Below are positions 56,103-63,808 of a stretch of 64,000 bases of DNA, one piece after another. The notes beneath the pieces were generated by a model, which saw nothing but the letters and a program-made list of their open reading frames with translations, was not told the origin of the DNA and ran no database searches. Source of the stretch: Elizabethkingia sp. YR214 (lineage in GTDB: Bacteria > Bacteroidota > Bacteroidia > Flavobacteriales > Weeksellaceae); the NCBI RefSeq assembly GCF_003058195.1, contig NZ_QBUH01000005.1:407692-471691 (forward strand). Direction: 5' to 3'. Position 1 is the stretch's first letter; each line of letters begins with the position of its first letter. The translations under genes were made by a program, and so were the position numbers.

Positions 56103-56136
56103 CAAATATATTGGATTAGAAAAAAATCATTTACAA
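56103..56136 (-). promoter_or_regulatory. aspA promoter
   Basis: On the minus strand TTG (56136-56134) is followed by 22 bases and TATATTTG (56110-56103). This agrees with the flavobacterial consensus TTG-N17-23-TAnnTTTG. The element ends 32 bases before the ATG. Confidence 0.65.
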
Positions 56137-56155
56137 TAAACCAATTATGAAAAAA

Positions 56156-56188
56156 AATTCCTGCCCCTTATGTTCAGAGGCAGGAATT
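56156..56188 (-). terminator. Terminator of the amidase gene
   Basis: A 10-bp perfect stem (AATTCCTGCC/GGCAGGAATT) with a 13-base loop is followed on the minus strand by TTTTTTC. Confidence 0.8.
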
Positions 56189-56237
56189 AAGAAAAATATT
56201 AATCAAATATTTCTTAAAAGGAATATTTTTCAATCCA

Positions 56238-57281
56238 TTATTTTGAAGGATATTTTTGCAATAATGCCAATAAAGTGGCATAAGTTCCCAGATCTAAAAC
56301 TCCGTCTCCTATTTGTGGCCAGAAATGATACTGGAATGACTGAACAACTAGTTTAGTCTGATTATCCCATTCTCCTGATAAATCGACTTGATATCCTAAT
56401 GACTGAAGCTGGCTCTGCACTTTGTAAATGAATGGTGGTGTATTTTTATCAGATTCAAAAGTTCCTGACTCTAACTGATTAAGGAAACCTGATCGGGTAC
56501 CTTCATCATACCACATTCCAATCTGGTATTCATCATATAATTTCTTCCAAGGGAATTTTGGCCCCGGATCCTGTTTTCTGCCTGGTGCAATATCGGAATG
56601 CGCTAAGACATTAGTTGGTGGAATATTATAACGTTGTACAATATCTTTAGCCAATGCAGCAACTTTTCTTATCTGATAGTCCGGGAAATCTGCAAATATT
56701 CTCTGGCCAGAAGCGTTGGTTGTAAATCCACTGTTTACAATTTCAATTCCAATAGAAGTATCATTTAGATTGGAATCCTTTCTCCAATTACTTACTCCTG
56801 CATGATAAGATCTTTTATTTTCATCAACAATCTGGTAAATTTCCTGATCGTTGATATCACTTACCAAATAATGAGCACTCACTCCTCTTTGCGTCAGTGC
56901 CGTAATAGATCTGTCATTGTCCAAAGCTGTATAATGAAGAATAAGATAACGCTGTCTGAAATTCTGTCCTATAGCCGGAAAGTAATTTTTCGTAATCTGA
57001 AAACCGAGTGGTTTAGCCGTTACAATACTACCATAGCTTGCTGTATTATCATTTTTGGTAATGTCAGCAATATTTGTTGTATAAAATTCTACGCCATGAT
57101 CTTTCTGTATAGCCGGTTTTACGGGTGTCTGTACTGACGGAATTTGTGTTTTTACACCAACATTAGTATTATTATTTTTATTTACAGGTAAGTTTTTTTT
57201 CTGGGGGGTAACATTTTTAGAAGAACCACAGGAAAAAAGCACTGCACTTAATCCGATGAAATATAATGTATTACGCATCAA
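56238..57281 (-). CDS. N-acetylmuramoyl-L-alanine amidase lipoprotein
   Basis: The 347-residue protein starts with a lipoprotein signal (FIGLSAVLFSCGSS), then a low-complexity Asn/Lys/Pro linker (about 25-60). An Amidase_2 zinc domain follows, with ligands in LILHYTALDND and NVLAHSDIAPGRKQDPG and the Glu in GIEIVNSG. A C-terminal peptidoglycan-binding-type helical region ends it. It would cut the amide bond between muramic acid and L-Ala for wall turnover. TATTTTTG at 57309-57316 may be its -7 element. Confidence 0.9.
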   Translation of the reverse strand: MMRNTLYFIGLSAVLFSCGSSKNVTPQKKNLPVNKNNNTNVGVKTQIPSVQTPVKPAIQKDHGVEFYTTNIADITKNDNTASYGSIVTAKPLGFQITKNYFPAIGQNFRQRYLILHYTALDNDRSITALTQRGVSAHYLVSDINDQEIYQIVDENKRSYHAGVSNWRKDSNLNDTSIGIEIVNSGFTTNASGQRIFADFPDYQIRKVAALAKDIVQRYNIPPTNVLAHSDIAPGRKQDPGPKFPWKKLYDEYQIGMWYDEGTRSGFLNQLESGTFESDKNTPPFIYKVQSQLQSLGYQVDLSGEWDNQTKLVVQSFQYHFWPQIGDGVLDLGTYATLLALLQKYPSK

Positions 57282-57308
57282 TAGGTGTTTTAAAGGTTTT
57301 TATTTTGT

Positions 57309-57316
57309 CAAAAATA
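57309..57316 (-). promoter_or_regulatory. Promoter -7 element for the amidase gene
   Basis: TATTTTTG on the minus strand fits TAnnTTTG and lies 27 bases before ATG 57281. Confidence 0.45.
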
Positions 57317-57338
57317 CAAAAAATAAATGCAAAAAAGT

Positions 57339-57370
57339 TTTGGTAAATTCAAAAATCCGTTCTATATTTG
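57339..57370 (+). promoter_or_regulatory. Promoter of the tRNA cluster
   Basis: TTTG at 57339-57342, 20 bases, then TATATTTG at 57363-57370 is an almost perfect match to the Bacteroidota promoter (TTTG and TAnnTTTG at about 19-21 bases). It lies 36 bases before tRNA-Ser. Confidence 0.8.
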
Positions 57371-57406
57371 CACTCGCAAACGCAGAACAAAAGATCATTA
57401 AAAAAA

Positions 57407-57491
57407 GGAGGGTTGCCGGAGTGGTTAACGGAGCAGTTTGCTAAACTGTCGACTCGCAAGGGTCGCAAGGGTTCGAATCCCTTACCCTCCG
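57407..57491 (+). tRNA. tRNA-Ser (GCT)
   Basis: An 85-base type II tRNA with acceptor GGAGGGT/ACCCTCC, anticodon stem CAGTT/AACTG around TTGCTAA (anticodon GCT), a long variable arm and T arm AGGGTTCGAATCCCT. The discriminator is G and no CCA is encoded. Confidence 0.95.
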
Positions 57492-57507
57492 CAGAATAAA
57501 AAATATA

Positions 57508-57582
57508 CGGGATGTAGCGTAGTCCGGTCATCGCGCCTGGTTTGGGACCAGGAGGTCGCAGGTTCGAATCCTGCCATCCCGA
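57508..57582 (+). tRNA. tRNA-Pro (TGG), copy 1
   Basis: A 75-base tRNA with acceptor CGGGATG/CATCCCG, anticodon arm CCTGG-TTTGGGA-CCAGG (anticodon TGG) and T arm GCAGGTTCGAATCCTGC. CCA is not encoded. An identical copy lies 276 bases downstream. Confidence 0.95.
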
Positions 57583-57585
57583 CTT

Positions 57586-57618
57586 AAAAAAGCTTTTTGG
57601 TTCAAAAAGCTTTTTTTT
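57586..57618 (+). terminator. Hairpin between tRNA-Pro and tRNA-Arg, copy 1
   Basis: An A/T-rich hairpin with arms AAAAAGCTTTTTG and CAAAAAGCTTTTT, loop GTT and eight final T. It may end or pause transcription after tRNA-Pro. Confidence 0.6.
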
Positions 57619-57627
57619 ACTACAAAT

Positions 57628-57701
57628 GGGTGCGTAGCTCAGCTGGATAGAGCATCTGCCTTCTAAGCAGACGGTCACAGGTTCGAATCCTGTCGCGCTC
57701 A
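57628..57701 (+). tRNA. tRNA-Arg (TCT), copy 1
   Basis: A 74-base tRNA with anticodon arm TCTGC-CTTCTAA-GCAGA (anticodon TCT), D arm GCTCAGCTGGATAGAGC and T arm ACAGGTTCGAATCCTGT. The acceptor GGGTGCG/CGCGCTC pairs with G-T and T-G wobbles. Confidence 0.92.
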
Positions 57702-57703
57702 CT

Positions 57704-57730
57704 AAAGCCTTATCTAATAAGGCTTTTATT
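57704..57730 (+). terminator. Terminator after tRNA-Arg copy 1
   Basis: A 10-bp stem (AAAGCCTTAT/ATAAGGCTTT) with a 3-base loop is followed by TATTTTTTATATTTTTTTT. The other tRNA-Arg copy has a different terminator. Confidence 0.8.
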
Positions 57731-57783
57731 TTTTATATTTTTTTTCTGCATTTGTGAAAATCTTTACAGATTTTAAAAATACT

Positions 57784-57858
57784 CGGGATGTAGCGTAGTC
57801 CGGTCATCGCGCCTGGTTTGGGACCAGGAGGTCGCAGGTTCGAATCCTGCCATCCCGA
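57784..57858 (+). tRNA. tRNA-Pro (TGG), copy 2
   Basis: Identical in sequence to the tRNA at 57508-57582, with anticodon TGG. It is part of the tandem Pro/Arg duplication. Confidence 0.95.
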
Positions 57859-57861
57859 CTT

Positions 57862-57895
57862 AAAAAAAGCTTTTTGAACCAAAAAGCTTTTTTTT
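57862..57895 (+). terminator. Hairpin between tRNA-Pro and tRNA-Arg, copy 2
   Basis: The same arms as copy 1 but the loop reads AAC instead of GTT, its reverse complement. It also carries one more A in the leading tract. Confidence 0.6.
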
Positions 57896-57904
57896 ACTAC
57901 AAAT

Positions 57905-57958
57905 GGGTGCGTAGCTCAGCTGGATAGAGCATCTGCCTTCTAAGCAGACGGTCACAGG

Positions 57959-57978
<20 letters not shown>
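57905..57978 (+). tRNA. tRNA-Arg (TCT), copy 2
   Basis: Identical to the tRNA at 57628-57701, anticodon TCT. Its 3' end begins the 47-base direct repeat shared with 59078-59124, marking the left joint of the accessory segment. Confidence 0.92.
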
Positions 57979-58332
<354 letters not shown>

Positions 58333-58528
58333 CTTAAAAGACCGAAAAAAACCGTAAATAGTAATTATTTGCAGATTTTTTGTTTTTAAGTACACCCTAA
58401 TAATCCATAGTAAACCAATTTAAACGTGAGCTATTTTTAAAAGGCATTTTACTGACAAAACACCTGTTTTTGTTTTTCAATTTTCTAAATTTATTCTGTT
58501 TTTTTAAAGGAACAAAAATTAGAAACTT

Positions 58529-58990
58529 ATGATTTTTAGAAAAGCAAAATTAGAAGATGTGCCAATGATTGTTGCAATGTTGGCGGATGATGCATTGGGT
58601 GCAACAAGAGAGCGTTTTGAAAATCCTTTGCCAAAAGTTTATACAAATGCTTTTCAGAATATTGACAAAGACCCAAATCAGGAATTGATTGTTGTTGAAA
58701 ATGAAAATGGGCAAATTATCGGCACGTTACAACTGAGCTTTTTGCAGTATTTGACATACCAAGGAGGCATTCGTGCGCAGATTGAAGCCGTGCGTATTCA
58801 TAAAGATTTTCGGGGCAAAGGTTTGGGCGAGCAATTTTTCCGTTGGGCAATTGCGCGTGTCAAAGCAAAAGGCGCTCATGTATTGCAATTGACTTCGGAC
58901 AAAAAGCGTCCTAATGCCATTCGATTTTATGAAAAATTAGGTTTTGTGGCTTCGCATGAAGGCATGAAATTACATTTACAAAAAGATTAG
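58529..58990 (+). CDS. GNAT acetyltransferase, probably acquired
   Basis: The 153-residue single-domain GNAT has motif A IHKDFRGKGLGEQFFRWA at about 90-107 and motif B-like FYEKLGFVASHEGMKLHL at the end. It begins as MIFRKAKLEDVPMIVAMLADD, typical of the family. Codon choice differs from its neighbours: many TTG (Leu) and GGC (Gly) codons where surrounding genes favour TTA and GGA. It sits between two tRNA-Arg tails, so it is part of the inserted segment. The substrate is unknown. Confidence 0.88.
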   Translation: MIFRKAKLEDVPMIVAMLADDALGATRERFENPLPKVYTNAFQNIDKDPNQELIVVENENGQIIGTLQLSFLQYLTYQGGIRAQIEAVRIHKDFRGKGLGEQFFRWAIARVKAKGAHVLQLTSDKKRPNAIRFYEKLGFVASHEGMKLHLQKD

Positions 58991-59030
58991 CAAACAAGGA
59001 AATTGAAAAAAAATCGAATAACTTATTAAA

Positions 59031-59097
59031 AGTTCAACTGGATAAAGCATTCCAATTTCTATCGGAACGGTCACGGGTTCGAATTCTGTCGCGCTCA
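59031..59097 (+). pseudogene. tRNA-Arg remnant, copy 2
   Basis: A second tRNA-like remnant with D arm AGTTCAACTGGATAAAGC, a decayed anticodon hairpin, and the intact 3' half of tRNA-Arg ending CGCGCTCA. The 35 bases before it resemble the 3' end of the GIY-YIG gene, so a second, lost copy of that gene is implied. Confidence 0.75.
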
Positions 59098-59124
59098 CTA
59101 AAGCCTTTACAGAAATGTAGAGGC
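59078..59124 (+). repeat. tRNA-Arg tail direct repeat, copy 2
   Basis: This copy matches 57959-58005 at 46 of 47 positions (one C/T difference). Together they bracket the segment with the GIY-YIG and GNAT genes. Confidence 0.85.
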
Positions 59125-59221
59125 ATTTTTGTTTTTTATAACATTGTTATAGTCTTACAGTAAATTATATAAAATATCTCAAAGAAATATCATTAAAACC
59201 AATGCTGATCGGGAAATAACC

Positions 59222-59229
59222 TATCTTTG
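59222..59229 (+). promoter_or_regulatory. Promoter -7 element for the PhzF-like gene
   Basis: TATCTTTG fits TAnnTTTG and lies 24 bases before ATG 59254. It argues against an in-frame start at 59227. Confidence 0.5.
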
Positions 59230-59253
59230 TTACTGACCAAAATTTTATTAATT

Positions 59254-60042
59254 ATGAAGTTAGAATTATATCAAATAGATTCTTTTACCGAAGATATTTT
59301 CCATGGGAATCCTGCATGTGTTGTTCCATTAAAAAATTGGTTACCTGACGAGATACTTTTAAAAATAGCCCGTGAAAATGCTGTGGCAGAAACAGCTTTC
59401 TTTATCGATAACGGCGACAGCATTCATCTGAGATGGTTTACACCCGAAATAGAAATGGATTTATGTGGGCATGCGACTCTTGCTGCAGCTCATTGCTTAG
59501 CTTCTATCTTAAATTATCAGAACGACAGAATTATTTTTCAGACCAAAAGTGGCGAATTAACAGTCAATGTAAAAGATGGATTTTATTATATGGATTTCCC
59601 GTCGAGAATGCCTGAAGCTTCTACTCTTCCTGATACCATAATTAAGTCTCTCAATATTCAGCCCAAGGAAGTATTCAAATCAAGAGACTATGTTTTGGTA
59701 TATGAATCTGAAGAAGACATAAAAAAAATCAAAATTGAAAGATCTATTTTTGATCTAATCAATCTGGATCCGGGAGGTGTAGTTGTTACTGCAGCGGGTA
59801 CTGACAGTGATTTTGTTTCCAGATATTTTACACCACAGTCTTCAATTCTTGAAGATCCTGTAACTGGCTCTTCCCATTGTTCTCTCATTCCATTCTGGTC
59901 ATCAAGATTAGGAAAAGATAAGCTTTTCGCACATCAGCTATCAGAAAGAGGCGGGCAGCTTTATTGCGAAAACAAAAATGAAAGAGTAATTGTGGCCGGC
60001 AAAGCCAGAACTTATTCTATGGGATATCTATGGATAGAATAA
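59254..60042 (+). CDS. PhzF-family isomerase-like protein
   Basis: The 262-residue protein has two similar halves as in PhzF/diaminopimelate-epimerase folds. The first half holds FHGNPACVVPL and the catalytic-Glu motif NAVAETAFF (near residue 45), with MDLCGHATLAAAHCL. The second half has EDPVTGSSHCSLIPFWSSRLGK. These signatures are diagnostic for PhzF-like enzymes, mostly isomerases of unknown substrate. There is no phenazine operon around it, so a phenazine role is unlikely. Confidence 0.92.
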   Translation: MKLELYQIDSFTEDIFHGNPACVVPLKNWLPDEILLKIARENAVAETAFFIDNGDSIHLRWFTPEIEMDLCGHATLAAAHCLASILNYQNDRIIFQTKSGELTVNVKDGFYYMDFPSRMPEASTLPDTIIKSLNIQPKEVFKSRDYVLVYESEEDIKKIKIERSIFDLINLDPGGVVVTAAGTDSDFVSRYFTPQSSILEDPVTGSSHCSLIPFWSSRLGKDKLFAHQLSERGGQLYCENKNERVIVAGKARTYSMGYLWIE

Positions 60043-60060
60043 TATTGTTTGATCCTGTTC

Positions 60061-60093
60061 ACAAAAGTCTTGCTTGATTAGTAAGGCTTTTGT
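60061..60093 (+). terminator. Terminator after the PhzF-like gene
   Basis: An 11-bp stem (ACAAAAGTCTT/AAGGCTTTTGT, one G-T pair) with an 11-base loop is followed by GTTT. Confidence 0.65.
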
Positions 60094-60163
60094 GTTTAAA
60101 AAACACCTACTGAATAAAAACATCCGGTAAAATGTTTCATTATTACTGTTATTCGTTCTCATT

Positions 60164-60190
60164 TTGTAGTTCTCTGTTTTTTTATATTTG
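60164..60190 (+). promoter_or_regulatory. Promoter of the AraC-family gene
   Basis: TTG at 60164-60166 and TATATTTG at 60183-60190, 16 bases apart, come close to TTG-N17-23-TAnnTTTG. The element ends 32 bases before the ATG. Confidence 0.5.
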
Positions 60191-60222
60191 CTAAGAATAA
60201 AATGCAGTAAATTCACAAGGTG

Positions 60223-61068
60223 ATGAAGACTTACAATATCCCCGCATTTCTTAAGTACCTGAACATTAGCGCTTCAAACAGTGATGTAATTCAGGTTATT
60301 TTTTATGATGAACATCCTGATATACTGATAAAATCAGCGCCGGTTAAAATAGACTTTTATTTATTGGCTTTGAAGGATAAGATTGAAGTACAATCACCGC
60401 TTGAAGAGATGTCCGATTCTTATTTATTCTTAGACAAACCCGGAAATTCTCTCGAGTGGAATCTGAAAGAATCATTTGAAGGATTTGCTATTTTGATTAA
60501 CGAAAAACTTATAAACAGAGCACTAAAGGATACTTCATTTGCAGATTACAACCGCCATGAAGCATTGTTCCTGACAGAAGAAGAGAAGGAAACTTTATAT
60601 GATCTGTTCAAAAAGGCATATACCGAATTTCAGAAGAAAAATTTTTCTACAAATATTCTGTTCTCCTATACATCGCTTATACTTTCCTATACCCATATCT
60701 ATTATGAACGCCAGTTTGAAGCCAGGAGCAATGTTTACAACCGAGTTGTTGCCGATTTTTACAAACAGTTAGACAACTATCTTAATCAGCCAAACGGAAT
60801 GTCGGAATTACCTTCTGTTGCCTATTTTGCGGGGCTAGCTAATTTATCTACTAACTATTTTGGAGATCTTATCAAGCATTTTACAGGCTCCGCCCCTATC
60901 GATCATATACATGAAGGAATTATTCAGATTGCAAAGAACAGGTTATTGAAAACTAAGTTGACGGTAAGTGAAATTGCATATAGTTTAGGCTTTGAATACC
61001 CAACTTACTTCACACGTTTTTTCCGGAAGAAGACAGGACTTTCTCCAAAAGATTTCAGGAAGCAATAA
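60223..61068 (+). CDS. AraC-family transcriptional regulator
   Basis: The 281-residue protein has an N-terminal ligand-binding-like cupin half and a C-terminal AraC DNA-binding domain (about 180-281). The latter has two helix-turn-helix units: LANLSTNYFGDLIKHFTG, and TVSEIAYSLGFEYPTYFTRFFRKKTGLSPKDFRKQ. The second unit is a textbook AraC signature. The start is ATG 60223; a GTG precedes it by one codon. By position it may control the downstream alpha/beta hydrolase. Confidence 0.93.
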   Translation: MKTYNIPAFLKYLNISASNSDVIQVIFYDEHPDILIKSAPVKIDFYLLALKDKIEVQSPLEEMSDSYLFLDKPGNSLEWNLKESFEGFAILINEKLINRALKDTSFADYNRHEALFLTEEEKETLYDLFKKAYTEFQKKNFSTNILFSYTSLILSYTHIYYERQFEARSNVYNRVVADFYKQLDNYLNQPNGMSELPSVAYFAGLANLSTNYFGDLIKHFTGSAPIDHIHEGIIQIAKNRLLKTKLTVSEIAYSLGFEYPTYFTRFFRKKTGLSPKDFRKQ

Positions 61069-61191
61069 CTTACACTAATATTCTAACCACATAAAAACCA
61101 GTTTCCTGATTGAACCAAAGATCAGAGTTCCATCTGTAAAAAGTTTCATTTTTAGAGTAATCTGTTTTCGTTTAGCTACCCATATCTGATA

Positions 61192-61199
61192 TAATTTTG
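61192..61199 (+). promoter_or_regulatory. Promoter -7 element for the alpha/beta hydrolase
   Basis: TAATTTTG fits TAnnTTTG and lies 38 bases before ATG 61238, within the 169-base gap after the AraC-family gene. Nothing else is seen in that gap. Confidence 0.4.
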
Positions 61200-61237
61200 A
61201 ATTATAAATAATGAGAACCTCTAAAAAATAATTTAAA

Positions 61238-62257
61238 ATGGAAAACCAGATCAATTTAGCAGGAATGGAACATCAGCCAACTGCTACAGCAAGAATGTCC
61301 AAAGAACTTTTGGAAACAGCAAAAAAACAACTGGATGAAATTTCAGAAGAAGATTATGCTAAAATAATGGGAATGGTGAATGTCTGCAAAAGAGAATGGC
61401 GCAGTATTCTTCATAAAACTCCGGACGATTACGGCATGACAGGATGGGAAGATATTTATTTTCCTGCAGACGACGGCGTACCACTTAGCGGATGGTATAT
61501 TCCTGCTAAAGGAGGTGAAAGCAATAAACTGATTATCTTCAACCATGCACTACCAATGTCCCGTGCAGGTTTTCAGGGACACCTGGGATTACCATGGAGC
61601 AGCTTTACAGATATTGAAATTGATTTTGTATATCAAATGAAAATTTTAACAGATGCGGGTTATAATGTACTGGCTTATGACTTACGAAATCACGGGCAAA
61701 GCGGCGCTGCCAATGGTGGTATGAGTGGTATCGGCCAGTTAGAGTGGCGCGACTGTGTAGGTGTAAAAAAATATGTTGATAATCACCCAAGGTTGAGTAC
61801 AATGAAAGTAGCATTATTCAACCAATGTTTGGGAGCTATATCACAATGGGTTGCTTTGGACAAACATCCTGAATTATTCGAGAATGTAAAATGTTTCTGC
61901 AGTCCTTTAGTTCCTCATATGGCAGCTATTTTCCAAGCATTCACAGAGCCTTTGGGCGTATCGCAATATCTGGATTTACTGGATTTTGAGTTACTAAAGG
62001 CAGGAGGTTTTTCCCGCGCTGAAATGGATCCAAAAAAATATGTAAAAAACCTTACAATGCCTTTATTAATGTGGCAGGTTGAACATGATTCATGGACAAA
62101 AAACCCTGAAACAGATCAAGCTACATTTGATGCAATCCCGGGTAATAACAAGGAACTTATCTGGATAGATAGTACACTTCGTTTTAAAGATGGTTATAAC
62201 TACTTCGGAAGAACACCTGAAAAAGTTCTGGCATTCCTTGATAAATACATGGAATAA
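61238..62257 (+). CDS. Alpha/beta hydrolase
   Basis: The 339-residue protein has an alpha/beta-hydrolase core: strand and oxyanion segment LIIFNHALPMSRAG near residue 100, the Asp-containing LAYDLRNHGQSGAANGGMSG, and a nucleophile-elbow position reading ALFNQCLGAISQW near 195. There the usual GxSxG is replaced by NQCLG, which suggests a Cys nucleophile or a non-canonical enzyme. The His is probably in EHDSWTKNPE. There is no signal peptide. It follows an AraC-family regulator, and its substrate is unknown. Confidence 0.82.
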   Translation: MENQINLAGMEHQPTATARMSKELLETAKKQLDEISEEDYAKIMGMVNVCKREWRSILHKTPDDYGMTGWEDIYFPADDGVPLSGWYIPAKGGESNKLIIFNHALPMSRAGFQGHLGLPWSSFTDIEIDFVYQMKILTDAGYNVLAYDLRNHGQSGAANGGMSGIGQLEWRDCVGVKKYVDNHPRLSTMKVALFNQCLGAISQWVALDKHPELFENVKCFCSPLVPHMAAIFQAFTEPLGVSQYLDLLDFELLKAGGFSRAEMDPKKYVKNLTMPLLMWQVEHDSWTKNPETDQATFDAIPGNNKELIWIDSTLRFKDGYNYFGRTPEKVLAFLDKYME

Positions 62258-62283
62258 CAACAGCAAATAAAAGAATAAACCAA

Positions 62284-62312
62284 CTAAGCCTTTGCAGAAA
62301 TGTAGAGGCTTG
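62284..62312 (+). repeat. tRNA-Arg tail remnant, copy 3 (terminator)
   Basis: ACTAAGCCTTTGCAGAAATG and the following TAGAGGCTT match the tRNA-Arg copy 2 terminator with two small differences. It also works as a terminator of the hydrolase gene (T-rich run after it). It has no tRNA upstream. Confidence 0.75.
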
Positions 62313-62399
62313 TGTTTTTTACCCCACTACATCTTTATAGAAATATATAAATTGTTCTATTACTTCACAGAATATTATGAGAAAAAGAAAAACCTGAAC

Positions 62400-63230
62400 T
62401 TAGTTAGGGTATTTAACAGCTTTATCCAATTCGATTGGATTATAATATTTTTTTATTCTTTTTTGCTCATCTATTCTCGCATCTCTTAATTCTTCTGGCT
62501 TAGTATAAGTCCTCCCTGAAAATTGGTCATAAAAGTTAAAACTAGCAGAATTTAACAAGTATTTATATGGGTCATTATAATGATCCATTAATAATTTTTG
62601 ATACGTAGGGAGTATAATATCTATTGCTTTCTTTCCTCTTTGCTTCTCAAGTATATTAAAAGTATTAGATGCCTTTATAAGCTTAGTCACCTTAGTAAGC
62701 TCATAACGATAATGATTTTTTGAATCATTTATTTCTACAACTAGCCCCGGCAGACCACTAAATTTATATGGACCTTCCGGAATAGGAATATCCGGTGTAA
62801 ACCATGCTGTCCATTTTCTCCCTCCAAAGTCCCCTGTAGCTTTTTGTAATTTATATCCCTTATTATTCTTTCTTTCACCTGTTATTTTCCATTTAATTTC
62901 ATCTTTGGATTCTAATTGGAACCAATCATCATTGCTAATATTATGGAAAGTATGATTAATTTGATCTGATTTCAGCTTTAATAAGTTTTGATCAAATCCA
63001 GTATTCATATGCCCACCTTCTCCTTTTTTAGATTGAATAGAATCATATTTATACACATCCATATCATAAAACTTTTTAGCAATGGGCGTAATTTCCAGAG
63101 CTGTATTGAACTTTTGAGGATTACTACTTAATGTATCATATATAATACTTAATTCATATTCAAAACGAAATGATTGAGCACTATAAATATTTATAACAAA
63201 AATTAGTAATGTAAAGAGTCTTATTCTCAT
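62400..63230 (-). CDS. GLPGLI-family secreted protein
   Basis: The 276-residue protein has a signal peptide (MRIRLFTLLIFVINIYSAQ) and the motif that names the family, GLPGLV, in YKFSGLPGLVVEIND near residue 157. This is preceded by the conserved WTAWFTPDIPIPEGPYKF. The family is restricted mainly to Bacteroidota and has no established function. It follows the small Cys-rich peptide gene by 59 bases on the same strand, so both may be one unit. Confidence 0.92.
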   Translation of the reverse strand: MRIRLFTLLIFVINIYSAQSFRFEYELSIIYDTLSSNPQKFNTALEITPIAKKFYDMDVYKYDSIQSKKGEGGHMNTGFDQNLLKLKSDQINHTFHNISNDDWFQLESKDEIKWKITGERKNNKGYKLQKATGDFGGRKWTAWFTPDIPIPEGPYKFSGLPGLVVEINDSKNHYRYELTKVTKLIKASNTFNILEKQRGKKAIDIILPTYQKLLMDHYNDPYKYLLNSASFNFYDQFSGRTYTKPEELRDARIDEQKRIKKYYNPIELDKAVKYPN

Positions 63231-63289
63231 GAATAATAATTAATTAAATTTACTGCCTAACTACGTAATAGTTAGACGGTAATTAAGTT

Positions 63290-63535
63290 CTAATCTATAG
63301 TATCCATAAAGGATGTTGGTATACCTTCTCCGGGTTTTGGATTTGGACAAACTGCTGTTTCATGACTGCTATCAGAACATCCAGCCCATTTTCCATCTTC
63401 CACAGTACATCCACCCGCGCAGTTAACTGTAGCAATACTTTTTCCATTTGCACATTTTGTTGAACATGATGATCTGAAATCACCTCCAAATATATTTTTA
63501 AGGGAACTTCTAGAAAGTTGTTTTAGATTTTTCAC
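63290..63535 (-). CDS. Cys-rich peptide with double-glycine leader, bacteriocin-like
   Basis: The 81-residue product has a short leader MKNLKQLSRSSLKNIFGG ending in a double glycine at residues 17-18. This is the form recognised by C39-type peptidase/ABC exporters. The remaining 63 residues hold six Cys (SSC, TKC, VNC, GGC, AGC, AVC), suited to disulfide or thioether links. This matches the bacteriocin-like protein group of Chryseobacterium and Elizabethkingia. No modification or export enzyme is in view; the GLPGLI gene is the only close partner. Confidence 0.75.
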   Translation of the reverse strand: MKNLKQLSRSSLKNIFGGDFRSSCSTKCANGKSIATVNCAGGCTVEDGKWAGCSDSSHETAVCPNPKPGEGIPTSFMDTID

Positions 63536-63663
63536 ATTAAAATAATTTACAAATACTACTTCAAAAGTAAAAAATAATTTACATTATATTTATTTAACAT
63601 AATTTATTTTATAATCAAAATCAATAATTTAATATAAAATATCCTTCTATAGCGAGAATGTCT
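63536..63663. other. A/T-rich leader region of the Cys-rich peptide gene
   Basis: This spacer upstream of the peptide gene is strongly A/T-rich and contains no ORF I can support. No complete TAnnTTTG element was found on the minus strand. The adjoining 63664-63746 contains hairpins listed separately. Confidence 0.4.
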
Positions 63664-63701
63664 GGCTCGTGACATCTACATTGATACGAGCCAAAGGCTC
63701 G
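63664..63701. repeat. Mutually exclusive palindromes
   Basis: Three complementary blocks: GGCTCGT (63664-63670), ACGAGCC (63686-63692) and GGCTCG (63696-63701). The middle block can pair with either side, giving two alternative hairpins. Confidence 0.6.
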
Positions 63702-63726
63702 CACCAGCAGAGAGAGAAAAAGAAAA

Positions 63727-63746
63727 ACCCCGAGGTTAATCGGGGT
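63727..63746 (-). terminator. Terminator of the gene at the right edge
   Basis: Stem ACCCCG/CGGGGT with an 8-base loop is followed on the minus strand by TTTTTCTTTTTCTC. It lies about 60 bases past the stop at 63809. Confidence 0.8.
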
Positions 63747-63808
63747 GTAATTATGCTGATTAAATTTTAATAATTAGAAAAAATCCAATATATATTAATT
63801 TATATATT

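Noticed and set aside
59254..60042. The PhzF-like gene as part of a phenazine cluster
   Set aside because: No other phz gene is near; PhzF-like isomerases are widespread without phenazine.
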